A DNA stretch of 64,000 bases from NCBI GenBank assembly GCA_024398815.1, contig JAKSIL010000012.1, positions 27,092-91,091 of the forward strand, given 5' to 3'. Below the pieces are notes generated by a model. That model ran no database searches and was not told the origin of the DNA. It was given only the letters and a program-made list of their open reading frames with translations. This document shows positions 23,627 through 31,631 of this stretch, in pieces (within the stretch, counting starts at the first letter, position 1; each line of letters opens with the position of its first letter). This stretch comes from Fibrobacter sp. GTDB lineage: Bacteria > Fibrobacterota > Fibrobacteria > Fibrobacterales > Fibrobacteraceae. Both the position numbers and the translations under genes were made by a program.

Positions 23627-26155
23627 TTACAAAGGGAAACCGTATAAAAGCCGCTTCGAGGATGGGCTATAGAGGGTTTTATTCAAAATGAATGGCGTAC
23701 CCGCACCTCCGGGGGTGCTGAATTTCTTGACGACTTTCCCGTCTTCAAGATTGATGGCAACGACTTCGCTACCTTGGTCTATCCAGGCGTTCCCTTCGTG
23801 AATGAAGGGGGCCATGAAGACGGAACCCTTGCCTTGGAATTTCCAAAGAGGAGCTCCGTTAATGGAGTACAGTAAAATGGATTGGTCCGAAAGGCCGATA
23901 AGGATGTAGCCCTTGTCCTGGTGATGGAATGTTTGCAGCGAGGCAATGGAATTTTCCATGATCAGCTGTACCGGTGGCTTCTCGCTATTTTCGGTGTTGT
24001 ACAGGTAAAGGCGGTTAGACGATGTTGCAACGGCGAACGTAGAATCCAAAAGGGATATCTGAGAAATGCCGCTTTGCAGCTTGGTGCTGTTTTCTTTAAT
24101 TTGTCCGGAACCGTCCCACACATGGGAAATGTCGCCGTCTAAGCTGGCCAGGTGAATTTCCTCACCGCTCTTTTCGAAAAGGAACGGTACAGAAAAGATT
24201 TTTCTGGACCATGCCATCTTATTTTCGTTTTGGTTTATTTTCAAGAGGAAGCCGTTCCATGTCGAAATATAGATGGAATTGTCCTTGATTTGCATGCTGA
24301 AGGCTTTGCCGGGAAGCTGGACTGTGGAGGGCTTGGAATCCCTTGTGAGGTCGTATATGTAAAGCGTAAATCCAGAAACGATGGCGAGGGATGTTTCGTT
24401 GTGGGCCATGACCGGGCTGTTGTCCATTTTGGGAAGGCCGCGAGTCCAGCGCAGGTCGCCGGTTTCTGCGTTGATGCATAGCAGTCGATCGGCGGCGGGG
24501 TCGATGGTGTAGAGGTTCTTTTTGCTCCCGAAGAATTGCGGGTATTTTGTTTTTGGGGACATGTTCAGCAGGCTTACGAATTTAGCTCCGATTGCCTTGC
24601 TGTATCTGCCCAGAATCAAGGGCGTCGCACTCGGATTGCTTACGGAATGCCTTACGGCTTCTGTCCATGCCTTTTGCTTTTCCTTGTCGCTTCCCTTGTT
24701 GTATTCCAGGTAAAGGGCCTTGAAAAGCCATGCTTCGGCGTTTCCGGGTTCCAACTTGAAAACGGAATCCAAAATGGTGGGCAATTTTTTCCAATCGCCG
24801 TATTCAACAAGGCTTGCCGCCTGGGCGCTCATTTTTTCAGAAAGCAGGGGGCGCATCCCGTAATAGTGGGGGGCGATTCCTTGTAAAATGTTGTTGTTGA
24901 AAATCAGGTAGATGTTCTTGTCGACATAGATGGGCGACGAAATAATGGGTTGTGCAAAATTGAAGTTCCAGAGCGGACGGAGCAGTGTGTCGACGGCCGT
25001 GAGGGCGCCTTCGTTCGTAAAGAGGCCGAGAGTCCCTTGGGCAAGAGGATACATGGAACTTGCGTCGCTTCGCAGGGCTGAAATGACGTTTCCGTTTTGC
25101 CTGTTGAGAAGGCTGATTCGTCCGGATGCTTCCATGACGGCGATTCTGTCTTCGAAAATGGCGATGTCTTCGGCGTTGTTGATGACTGTTTTCCATTTTG
25201 GCGAGGTGCTGTTCTTGGGGAAGTAGCAGAATAGGAAGCCTCCCGAAAGAATGAACAGGTCTTTTTTGTAAATCTGGACTTTCTGCACGGCGTCGAAAAG
25301 CGATATGGTGTAGCTTTCGGATCCGTCGTCAGCAGAAATAAAGTGAAGGGCGTTGTCCGGGCAGTTTACCATGAAATGCTCCGTGACGGAATAAAAACCC
25401 TCTATCTGGCATCCTGTGTATTTTTCGGCGATTTGTACGCGGATTCCTTTTTTGCCGAGAATGGTAAGCGTCCGGGGGCTCTGTACAATGGCGTTTTCGC
25501 CTTGTACGAAGATGTCCGTGGTCGAATCAATGGCGAAAGACCTGGTGGTGTACTTGCTGTTGTGCGGCTTGTAGAAAAGGCTGTCGTTTTCGTGAGTGTG
25601 GTACCAGATTCCAAGGTCGTTGATTTTGAGAATCTCGGAGCCGCCAGGAATATTGGACCTGACCTTGTAGAGAGTGTCTACGCCTACTTTGAAAATGTTC
25701 CCGTTGTTCAAAAGCAGGTAAGTGTTGTTGTCGCTGAAAATGCGCTTGATGGGAGACCCGGTAGGAATCTTTTTCTTGAGAAGCGTTTCGAAGGTGACGC
25801 TTGTCAAAGCTTCGCGTTCGGCAAGCCAATATGCCTTGTTGGTTTCGTTCGTGCGCTTCAGGCTTTGGGTGTAGTAGAAATTGGCGGCATTCTTGTTGCC
25901 GGCCAGGTCCTGAATTTTTCCGAGGTAGAAATTGGCGGTTTCGCGGTCTTCCTCGTCGCCTTTGTCGATGACGTTTTTCAGAATGCGGATGGCGTCTTCG
26001 TTTTCGCCCTTCATCTCGAATTTGTAGATGGCTTCCTGTAGCGAGAATGCCATTTTCTCGGCATACGAATTTCCGAGCGCAACAAATAACAGGGCTAGAA
26101 CCGCTATGGAGTAGCCTTTAAACTGTTTAATTATGTTGTGCATCGGAAACATCAT
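23627..26155 (-). CDS. Exported TPR and beta-propeller (PQQ-like) protein
   Basis: An 842-residue protein with a signal peptide (YSIAVLALLFVALGNSYA). Residues 35-110 form helical TPR-like repeats (AIYKFEMKGENEDAIRILKN; ANFYLGKIQDLAGNKNAANF). Much of the rest is beta-propeller-like with repeated blades such as GNIFKVGVDTLYKVRSN, DRLLCINAETGDLRWTRGLP, NGFLLKINQNENKMAWSRKI and SEVVAINLEDGKVVKKFSTP. A second TPR-like stretch (LEPGNAEAWLFKALYLEY) lies about two thirds in from the N-terminal blades. It is the last gene of the LysM-kinase-regulator operon, 12 bases after the regulator stop, so it may be a sensor accessory or an output of that system. Confidence 0.75.
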   Translation of the reverse strand: MMFPMHNIIKQFKGYSIAVLALLFVALGNSYAEKMAFSLQEAIYKFEMKGENEDAIRILKNVIDKGDEEDRETANFYLGKIQDLAGNKNAANFYYTQSLKRTNETNKAYWLAEREALTSVTFETLLKKKIPTGSPIKRIFSDNNTYLLLNNGNIFKVGVDTLYKVRSNIPGGSEILKINDLGIWYHTHENDSLFYKPHNSKYTTRSFAIDSTTDIFVQGENAIVQSPRTLTILGKKGIRVQIAEKYTGCQIEGFYSVTEHFMVNCPDNALHFISADDGSESYTISLFDAVQKVQIYKKDLFILSGGFLFCYFPKNSTSPKWKTVINNAEDIAIFEDRIAVMEASGRISLLNRQNGNVISALRSDASSMYPLAQGTLGLFTNEGALTAVDTLLRPLWNFNFAQPIISSPIYVDKNIYLIFNNNILQGIAPHYYGMRPLLSEKMSAQAASLVEYGDWKKLPTILDSVFKLEPGNAEAWLFKALYLEYNKGSDKEKQKAWTEAVRHSVSNPSATPLILGRYSKAIGAKFVSLLNMSPKTKYPQFFGSKKNLYTIDPAADRLLCINAETGDLRWTRGLPKMDNSPVMAHNETSLAIVSGFTLYIYDLTRDSKPSTVQLPGKAFSMQIKDNSIYISTWNGFLLKINQNENKMAWSRKIFSVPFLFEKSGEEIHLASLDGDISHVWDGSGQIKENSTKLQSGISQISLLDSTFAVATSSNRLYLYNTENSEKPPVQLIMENSIASLQTFHHQDKGYILIGLSDQSILLYSINGAPLWKFQGKGSVFMAPFIHEGNAWIDQGSEVVAINLEDGKVVKKFSTPGGAGTPFILNKTLYSPSSKRLLYGFPL

Positions 26156-26167
26156 AAAACCTTGAAC

Positions 26168-26881
26168 CTAGGCGTCGAACTTGTAGCCGGCTCCGCGTAT
26201 CGAGAGAATGATTTTGGGGTTGGTCTGGTCTTCTTCCAGTTTTTTGCGCAAGTTTACGATGTGGTTGTCGATGGTACGCGTGGAAGGCATGTTGTCGGCG
26301 GTATAGCCCCAGATGTCCTGGAGAAGGTCTTCGCGCAAAACGACTTCGCCGCGGTGCTGCCAGAAATACTTGAGAATCTGGAATTCACGGGCGGACATTT
26401 CGAGCGGAACTCCGCCCTTCGTGGCTTCGTATTTTTTGAAGTCAAGATGGATGTCGGCGAAGTCGATGGCGTCCTGGGATGTTACGACTTCTTCGGGTTT
26501 TGACTCCACGTCGGCGCGGCGCAGGAATGCCTTGACGCGAGCGAGGAGCTCGAGAATCGAGAACGGCTTGGTCACATAGTCGTCGGCGCCCATTTCAAGA
26601 CCTGCGACCTTGCTGGTTTCTTCGGTCTTCGCCGTGAGCATGATGATAAAGGTGTTCGGATGCTTCTTGCGGATGACGCGGCAAACTTCGAACCCGCTCT
26701 TCTTGGGTATCATCAAGTCAAGCAAAACCAGGTGCGGCTGGAAGGAATCCGCCTTGGCGATGGCTTCTTCGCCGTCGCATGCGGTTTCGACAATGTAGTT
26801 CTCCAGTTCGAAATTGTCCTGGAGGCCTAGGCGGATGATTTCTTCGTCTTCGACGATGAGAATTTTGTATTGCATAATCAT
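26168..26881 (-). CDS. OmpR/PhoB-type response regulator
   Basis: A 237-residue two-component regulator. Receiver domain residues 1-120: acidic pair in VEDEEI, phospho-acceptor Asp55 in LVLLDLMIP, and conserved Lys in DDYVTKPFSILELLARV. A linker then leads to a winged helix (about 140-235) with LEMSAREFQILKYFWQHRGE and STRTIDNHIVNLRKKLEED. It starts inside the last codons of the kinase gene (four-base overlap), so it is the cognate partner. The TPR/propeller gene follows in the same run. Confidence 0.93.
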   Translation of the reverse strand: MIMQYKILIVEDEEIIRLGLQDNFELENYIVETACDGEEAIAKADSFQPHLVLLDLMIPKKSGFEVCRVIRKKHPNTFIIMLTAKTEETSKVAGLEMGADDYVTKPFSILELLARVKAFLRRADVESKPEEVVTSQDAIDFADIHLDFKKYEATKGGVPLEMSAREFQILKYFWQHRGEVVLREDLLQDIWGYTADNMPSTRTIDNHIVNLRKKLEEDQTNPKIILSIRGAGYKFDA

Positions 26882-28926
26882 TCTACCTTTTTGAATCTGA
26901 TGGTAAAGGTGGAGCCTTTTCCCGGTTTACTGGATAAAGATATGGTTGCCTTGTGCGTCTCGGCGACGCGTTTGACGATGGCGAGTCCGAGGCCGGAGCC
27001 CTTTGTGCTTCGTGTCATTTCGTCGCCGACCCTGTAAAAATCATTAAATATATTTTTTTGTTCCGATGCGGGAATGCCGACACCTGTATCGGAAACGGAA
27101 AATACGACATGCTCGTCTTCATTGTACACGTTGATGGTGATGTCGCCTGGGGCGTTTGTGTACTTGATGGCGTTTTCGATGAGGTTCTGCGCCAAGCTGT
27201 AAAGCGCCGTGTGGTCGCCCATCACGAAGGTGTTCGGTTCAAAGTGCGTATGGAATTCCAAGCCCTTTTCGATGCCGATGTCTTCGACGGCGTCGTAAAC
27301 CTTTTGCACGCAGGCCGAGAAATCCAGACGTTCCCACTTGAAGGCTCCCTTGCCGTGTTCCATGCGCGTGTAGTTCAGAATGGCGCCAATCAGGTTTTCG
27401 AGCCTCGTCGATTCCTTGCCGATGAGGGCCGAGTATTCCTGCACTTTTTCTGTTTTTTGCACGCGGCCTCTTGCCATCATTTCGGCAAACATTTTTATGG
27501 AGGTGAGCGGCGTTTTCAGTTCATGCGAGACGCTGGAGAGGAAGTTCGCCTTCATCGCCAGAAGTTTTCGCTCTTGCGTGATGAATCGAAGCATGAAGAA
27601 CGAACCCAAAATCACGGTAATAAGCGAGAACGAAAGCAAACCGTACATCAGGAACATGCGCTGTCTGGATTCCTTGCGGATTTCCTTGACGTCTTTTTCG
27701 TACAGTGCGAATTCCCAGTCGTACGCGTCGGTTATGGAAATTTGCGTCAACACCTTGGCACTGTCGGGAATGCTCCCGAGAAGTAGGGAATCCTTTTCGT
27801 TTGTCACGGAATAGGGAATGTTTTTCCAGCTGAGTGCCGTTGCCTTTAATTTGTCTAGAATTCGTTCGCGAAAAGCCTCGTTGTCTAGTTTCGCAATGAC
27901 GATTTGATTCCCGGAAAGTAACGGATATGTCATCTTAAACAGGGTGATGTCGTCGTCATTTCGGAATAGGATTCCATCTTTGCTTGTGTATTCGTTGTCA
28001 AGCAGTTCGTTGAAGAGTTCCCTGTGCTTCGCGAGGATGTCCATGTAGCCCAACTGGCGGTTGAAGTTGGCCCTGAGGTTCCAGAAGGCTTCTCGCTTTT
28101 CCTGGGTCAGCTTTTCGAACGAAAGAATCTGCGTGAATGCTTCTTCAAAGAAGAATTTTGCCGAAGGAATGTTCTCGATGTTCGGACTTTGCAGAAATTG
28201 CGAAAGCACCGAAAGGCAGTAGTCTTCGGCTTCCTGGTGCTTCTTCTGCTTGACGAGAATTTCAAAGTGCAAAAGGTTTACCGCTCTAGTGATGTCGGCG
28301 TGGAGGTAGCCTTGCAGGTGAGGGTGCGTTTCGAGGATGCTCAACAGTCGGAGGGCTTCGTCGTAGTCTTTTTGCTTGTACGAAATGCGGATGAGGCCGA
28401 GCATGTTCTGAACTTGCTCGTTCTTCGTTTCGAACGGTGCCTGGAGCATTTTGAACGATCTCGACAACAGTGTGTTTTGCTGGTTGTCGGGATTGTTTTC
28501 TTGCCAAAAGAGCTGTCGTTCCGACGGGCTGGGTACGGTGTTCGAAAAATCGGTGGTCTTGTTGAAGTGTCTCGAGGAAATGTCCGGATAGACCAGTTGA
28601 CCGTCGTTGTAAAGGAATATGGCCTCGATTCCCTTTACGTCCTTGAACGTTGCCGCGTTTCCGAATTCCAGAAGGCTTTTGGGAAGTTCGTACAGAAAGA
28701 GCGAGGCTGCCTTTGTCTCTTGGTAAATGCGCTCCTGTTCCTTGGAGAGAGTCTCCTCGATTTCTTTTTGGAAGGCAGCCTTGCTTTCGTCAAAGTTCTT
28801 TTGGGCTAGGAATATTTCGTTTTGAATGTTCCTGAAACTGAGTAACGAAAGAATCGCCGTAGGGAGGACGATTCCTCCTGCGAATAGTGCGAAAAATAAG
28901 AGATTGTTTCGTGATACCCGCACCAT
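26878..28926 (-). CDS. Sensor histidine kinase with large periplasmic region
   Basis: A 682-residue kinase. First membrane segment at about residues 9-30 (LLFFALFAGGIVLPTAILSL), then a periplasmic region of about 390 residues including a helical TPR-like part (KQKDYDEALRLLSILETHPH) and a coiled-coil-prone start. Second membrane segment is MYGLLSFSLITVILGSFFML, followed by HisKA with SSVSHELKTPLTSIK (phospho-His), and HATPase with NLIENAIKYTNAPG, DTGVGIP and GSGLGLAIVKRV. No HAMP domain is evident. It starts 12 bases after a 38-residue membrane protein and overlaps the response regulator by four bases. Confidence 0.9.
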   Translation of the reverse strand: MVRVSRNNLLFFALFAGGIVLPTAILSLLSFRNIQNEIFLAQKNFDESKAAFQKEIEETLSKEQERIYQETKAASLFLYELPKSLLEFGNAATFKDVKGIEAIFLYNDGQLVYPDISSRHFNKTTDFSNTVPSPSERQLFWQENNPDNQQNTLLSRSFKMLQAPFETKNEQVQNMLGLIRISYKQKDYDEALRLLSILETHPHLQGYLHADITRAVNLLHFEILVKQKKHQEAEDYCLSVLSQFLQSPNIENIPSAKFFFEEAFTQILSFEKLTQEKREAFWNLRANFNRQLGYMDILAKHRELFNELLDNEYTSKDGILFRNDDDITLFKMTYPLLSGNQIVIAKLDNEAFRERILDKLKATALSWKNIPYSVTNEKDSLLLGSIPDSAKVLTQISITDAYDWEFALYEKDVKEIRKESRQRMFLMYGLLSFSLITVILGSFFMLRFITQERKLLAMKANFLSSVSHELKTPLTSIKMFAEMMARGRVQKTEKVQEYSALIGKESTRLENLIGAILNYTRMEHGKGAFKWERLDFSACVQKVYDAVEDIGIEKGLEFHTHFEPNTFVMGDHTALYSLAQNLIENAIKYTNAPGDITINVYNEDEHVVFSVSDTGVGIPASEQKNIFNDFYRVGDEMTRSTKGSGLGLAIVKRVAETHKATISLSSKPGKGSTFTIRFKKVE

Positions 28927-28938
28927 GGAACCTCGCCT

Positions 28939-29055
28939 TTATAGAGGGAGGCTTGCCGAGATGCTGGGGAATAGCAGGATAAGCACGCTACTCCCCATTA
29001 AGAGCGTCATGATGGTAAAGGCCACAAGGGCCATTATGAAAAGCGCCTTTGTCAC
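28939..29055 (-). CDS. 38-residue single-pass membrane protein in the sensor operon
   Basis: A short minus-strand frame begins at GTG (29055) overlapping the LysM gene's TGA stop as GTGA and ends at 28939. The product is 38 residues, almost entirely hydrophobic (about TKALFIMALVAFTIMTLLMG and then SSVLILLFPSISASLPL). The kinase follows after 12 bases with a ribosome site AGGCGAGG inside the gap. Four-base overlap at one end and tight spacing at the other are what a real, translationally coupled gene would show. I infer a small membrane partner of the kinase or LysM protein; it could also be a mere translational bridge. Confidence 0.6.
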   Translation of the reverse strand: MTKALFIMALVAFTIMTLLMGSSVLILLFPSISASLPL

Positions 29056-30233
29056 TGGACTATGTTGGCCTTGTGAGTAACGGAAACTTTGTTGCCCATT
29101 TCGATGCGACGGTTGTGCGAATAGACTTCACGAATGAGAACCGTAGCTTCGTCGGGGGCTGCACGAGCGATAATGCCTTGTCCGAGCAGGTGCGGCGGAA
29201 TGGTGGGGTCGGCCTTGTCCTTTTCCCACACGGCGATGGCGTCGCCAGTGTTGTAGCCCTGGTTGATGCCCTTGTCGATGAACAGGTACGAGTAGGCGCC
29301 AATGACGAGCATGGGGTCCATGGAGAATCGGATGGTGGCCATGTCTTCCATCTTGGCTTCGGTGTTCTTGTTGAAGCCCGTCACGTTGATGGTCTTGAGC
29401 GGGGCCTTGATGCGTGCCTTGGCCTGGCTGATGCGGATTTCCCTGAAGCTCTGCAGGATTTGTGCACGTGAGAGCGTGTCGCCTACGGCGGTGATCTTGG
29501 CTATGCCCGTAATGCGGAGCAGGGCGTACTTGTCAAAGCTTTTTCCCTGACTGCTGGGAACTTCGATGGCCCTTGCGTCCATGATTTCGACCAGGTCGCC
29601 CTTCTTGGCCTTGATAGATGTCTTTTTGCCGATTCCCACCAGGATTTCGTTTTCGGGAATGTGGATGAGGGGTTCCTTGCGTTCACCGGACCTGACCGAG
29701 AAGAAGGAACTGTCCTTTTTCAAGGAATCGATAGTGTAAATTTCGGGGGCGAGGATTTGATAGTAGCCGTTGAAGATTTTCGGAGCGGGGCGTTTTTTAT
29801 AGAAATAGGTGTCTTCGGCCTGTTTCGTCTTCTTTTGCTTCTTGTCGCGGTTGCGCAGGTCGCCCAGCATGTTTTCGAAATCGCCGCCACGTTCGTCGTC
29901 GTCATCGCATCCGACTGCGGAAACTCCCTTCGGAAGGCTGGAGTCCGCTACTGCCGACTTGCAGGGGTTCGTGGACTTGCGCGGTTTTTCTTGCTGCTGT
30001 TGAACTACGGGTTCTTCGTGGGTGCTGTCGCCCAGATAGATGGAGTCGCCCGGATAAATCCAGTGCGGGTCTTCGATGTGCCTGTTGTTTTCCCATAGGT
30101 CCGGCCAGGCGAAGGGGTCGTGCAGGAATTCGTCACTGAGATCCCAAAGGGTGTCGCCTTCCTTTACGATGTAGGCGGAAGCGAGCAGGGCGGTAAGGCC
30201 GATACAGATGGTTGCACATTTTAAAAATCGCAT
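29052..30233 (-). CDS. LysM-domain cell-wall-binding protein
   Basis: A 393-residue exported protein. The signal peptide (ATICIGLTALLASA) is followed directly by a LysM peptidoglycan-binding domain: YIVKEGDTLWDLSDEFL, WPDLWENNRHIEDPHWIYPG, DSIYLGD. The middle is a charged, low-complexity linker with Gln/Lys runs and DDDDERGGD. The C-terminal half has beta-rich segments (EILVGIGKKTSIKAKKGDLV; YSYLFIDKGINQGYNTGDAI) reminiscent of other LysM/FlgT-like envelope proteins, but I cannot name it. It heads the run LysM, small membrane protein, kinase, regulator, TPR/propeller. Confidence 0.85.
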   Translation of the reverse strand: MRFLKCATICIGLTALLASAYIVKEGDTLWDLSDEFLHDPFAWPDLWENNRHIEDPHWIYPGDSIYLGDSTHEEPVVQQQQEKPRKSTNPCKSAVADSSLPKGVSAVGCDDDDERGGDFENMLGDLRNRDKKQKKTKQAEDTYFYKKRPAPKIFNGYYQILAPEIYTIDSLKKDSSFFSVRSGERKEPLIHIPENEILVGIGKKTSIKAKKGDLVEIMDARAIEVPSSQGKSFDKYALLRITGIAKITAVGDTLSRAQILQSFREIRISQAKARIKAPLKTINVTGFNKNTEAKMEDMATIRFSMDPMLVIGAYSYLFIDKGINQGYNTGDAIAVWEKDKADPTIPPHLLGQGIIARAAPDEATVLIREVYSHNRRIEMGNKVSVTHKANIVQ

Positions 30234-30278
30234 AATAATCCTTGTAACTCTTTGAAAGTAAACAGGTTATGTAATAAT

Positions 30279-31622
30279 TTAACCTTTTCTTTGCTTAAAA
30301 GTTGGAACATCTGTAATAAAACGACGAATATTTGATGAATTGCCCTCGTTTACCCGTTCTTTAGGCCGCTGAATGCTCCTGGAAGCACCTTTTGGAGGCG
30401 TTTTTTGGCTAAGAAGGCCCGCCCTGTCGGGTACGAAGAGCATCAAAAGCTCGAATTTCCCGCTGTCGGGGTCCATATAAAGGGGAATGCTCTTGCGAAG
30501 TACGTACCCTTCGCGTCTGAAATGCTTTATTTCCTTTGAAGCGATTTCCAGGTCGGACGACTGCAGCAAAATGCGTTCAGGGCGGGAGGCTGCTGCCGCC
30601 TGTTCGATTCCCTGGGGGAGGGATTCGCCTTCGGGGAGGTTGAAGTAGAATGTCCAGCGTCCTTCGTTTTCTTCTTTCGAGAAGAATTTCGTGATGAACG
30701 AATTTTCCAGGAATCCGCGGTGGAATCTGAGGTTCTCGTTGACGAGGCTCCTCGAGTTGTAGCGGCTCGAGACCATGGCCGATTCCCTGCAGTCCAGCGA
30801 CTCCACTTTATCGAAGAAAGAGGCGAGCGAAGCGCCTACGAACGAGGCTCCCGAGTAAAAGTCGAAGAATTTATCGCCACGGGCCGGGTGTATGGCATCC
30901 TTGATGCGTTCCGGGAGGGCGAGCCAAGTATCCTTGTGGCGGGGGGCCCAGTCCAGTACGTGCATGTAGAATCCCGTGTCGCCGATGGGCATGAGGTCCT
31001 TTCCGAAACCGTTTTTGCAGTCCACCTTCATGGATACTTTCGTCGAAGGATTGAAGAGATGGTCCGGACTGCACTGGATTTGGTGGCAACTGATGACTTC
31101 GGGGCACGAACGTTCGACGAATTCAGAGAATAGCTTGAAACCGTGCGCCGAGTTCTTGCCGTGGCAGTTGGCTTGCACCAGGAGTGCGAAACGGCCGTTG
31201 CCCGTTGCCCTGAACCATATTTGACGAATGGATTTGCGCAGGGAACGCAAGTGGTCCTTGTGAATTTGTTCGCTAATGCGGGTTACCACCTCGGGTGGCT
31301 CGGCGTTTTTCGAGGGCCCTTCTATGACGAGGGATTCGTGCTCTCCCGTTTTCTTGATGATGAAACGCCAGTCGAAATTGTTGACGTCGCAATCCTTGAC
31401 AAACCAGGATTGCATCTTGCCGGGGATATGTTCGTTTTCGACCCAGGCGCTAAGCTGGTTCTTTAAATCGTCAAGCGACATTTTCTTGACGACAGCCTTT
31501 GTTTCCTTTTTTTCTTCGACGTCGCGCGAAGAGATTTCTGTGCGGGAATGGAATTTCCCTGCCACCAGCTTTTTGGGCGACTTGAACTTGAGGCTTGCGT
31601 TTCGACTTTGTCTTGTGTACAT
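30279..31622 (-). CDS. TrmA/RlmD-like methyltransferase fold lacking the catalytic Cys
   Basis: A 447-residue protein whose C-terminal half resembles RNA (uracil-5-)methyltransferases of the TrmA/RlmC/RlmD group: FFDFYSGASFVGASLASFFD (SAM-binding region), SRYNSRSLVNENLRFHRGFL, and HFRREGYVLRKSIPLYMDPD. In active members the stretch VSCNPxTLARD carries the nucleophile Cys; here it reads LLQSSDLEIASKEI, so that Cys is Ser and the following Asn-Pro is lost. The N-terminus is basic without a clear TRAM domain or Fe-S cysteines. It is probably a pseudoenzyme, perhaps RNA-binding. It lies 9 bases downstream of the prim-pol-like gene. Confidence 0.55.
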   Translation of the reverse strand: MYTRQSRNASLKFKSPKKLVAGKFHSRTEISSRDVEEKKETKAVVKKMSLDDLKNQLSAWVENEHIPGKMQSWFVKDCDVNNFDWRFIIKKTGEHESLVIEGPSKNAEPPEVVTRISEQIHKDHLRSLRKSIRQIWFRATGNGRFALLVQANCHGKNSAHGFKLFSEFVERSCPEVISCHQIQCSPDHLFNPSTKVSMKVDCKNGFGKDLMPIGDTGFYMHVLDWAPRHKDTWLALPERIKDAIHPARGDKFFDFYSGASFVGASLASFFDKVESLDCRESAMVSSRYNSRSLVNENLRFHRGFLENSFITKFFSKEENEGRWTFYFNLPEGESLPQGIEQAAAASRPERILLQSSDLEIASKEIKHFRREGYVLRKSIPLYMDPDSGKFELLMLFVPDRAGLLSQKTPPKGASRSIQRPKERVNEGNSSNIRRFITDVPTFKQRKG

Positions 31623-31631
31623 ATTGTAAAA

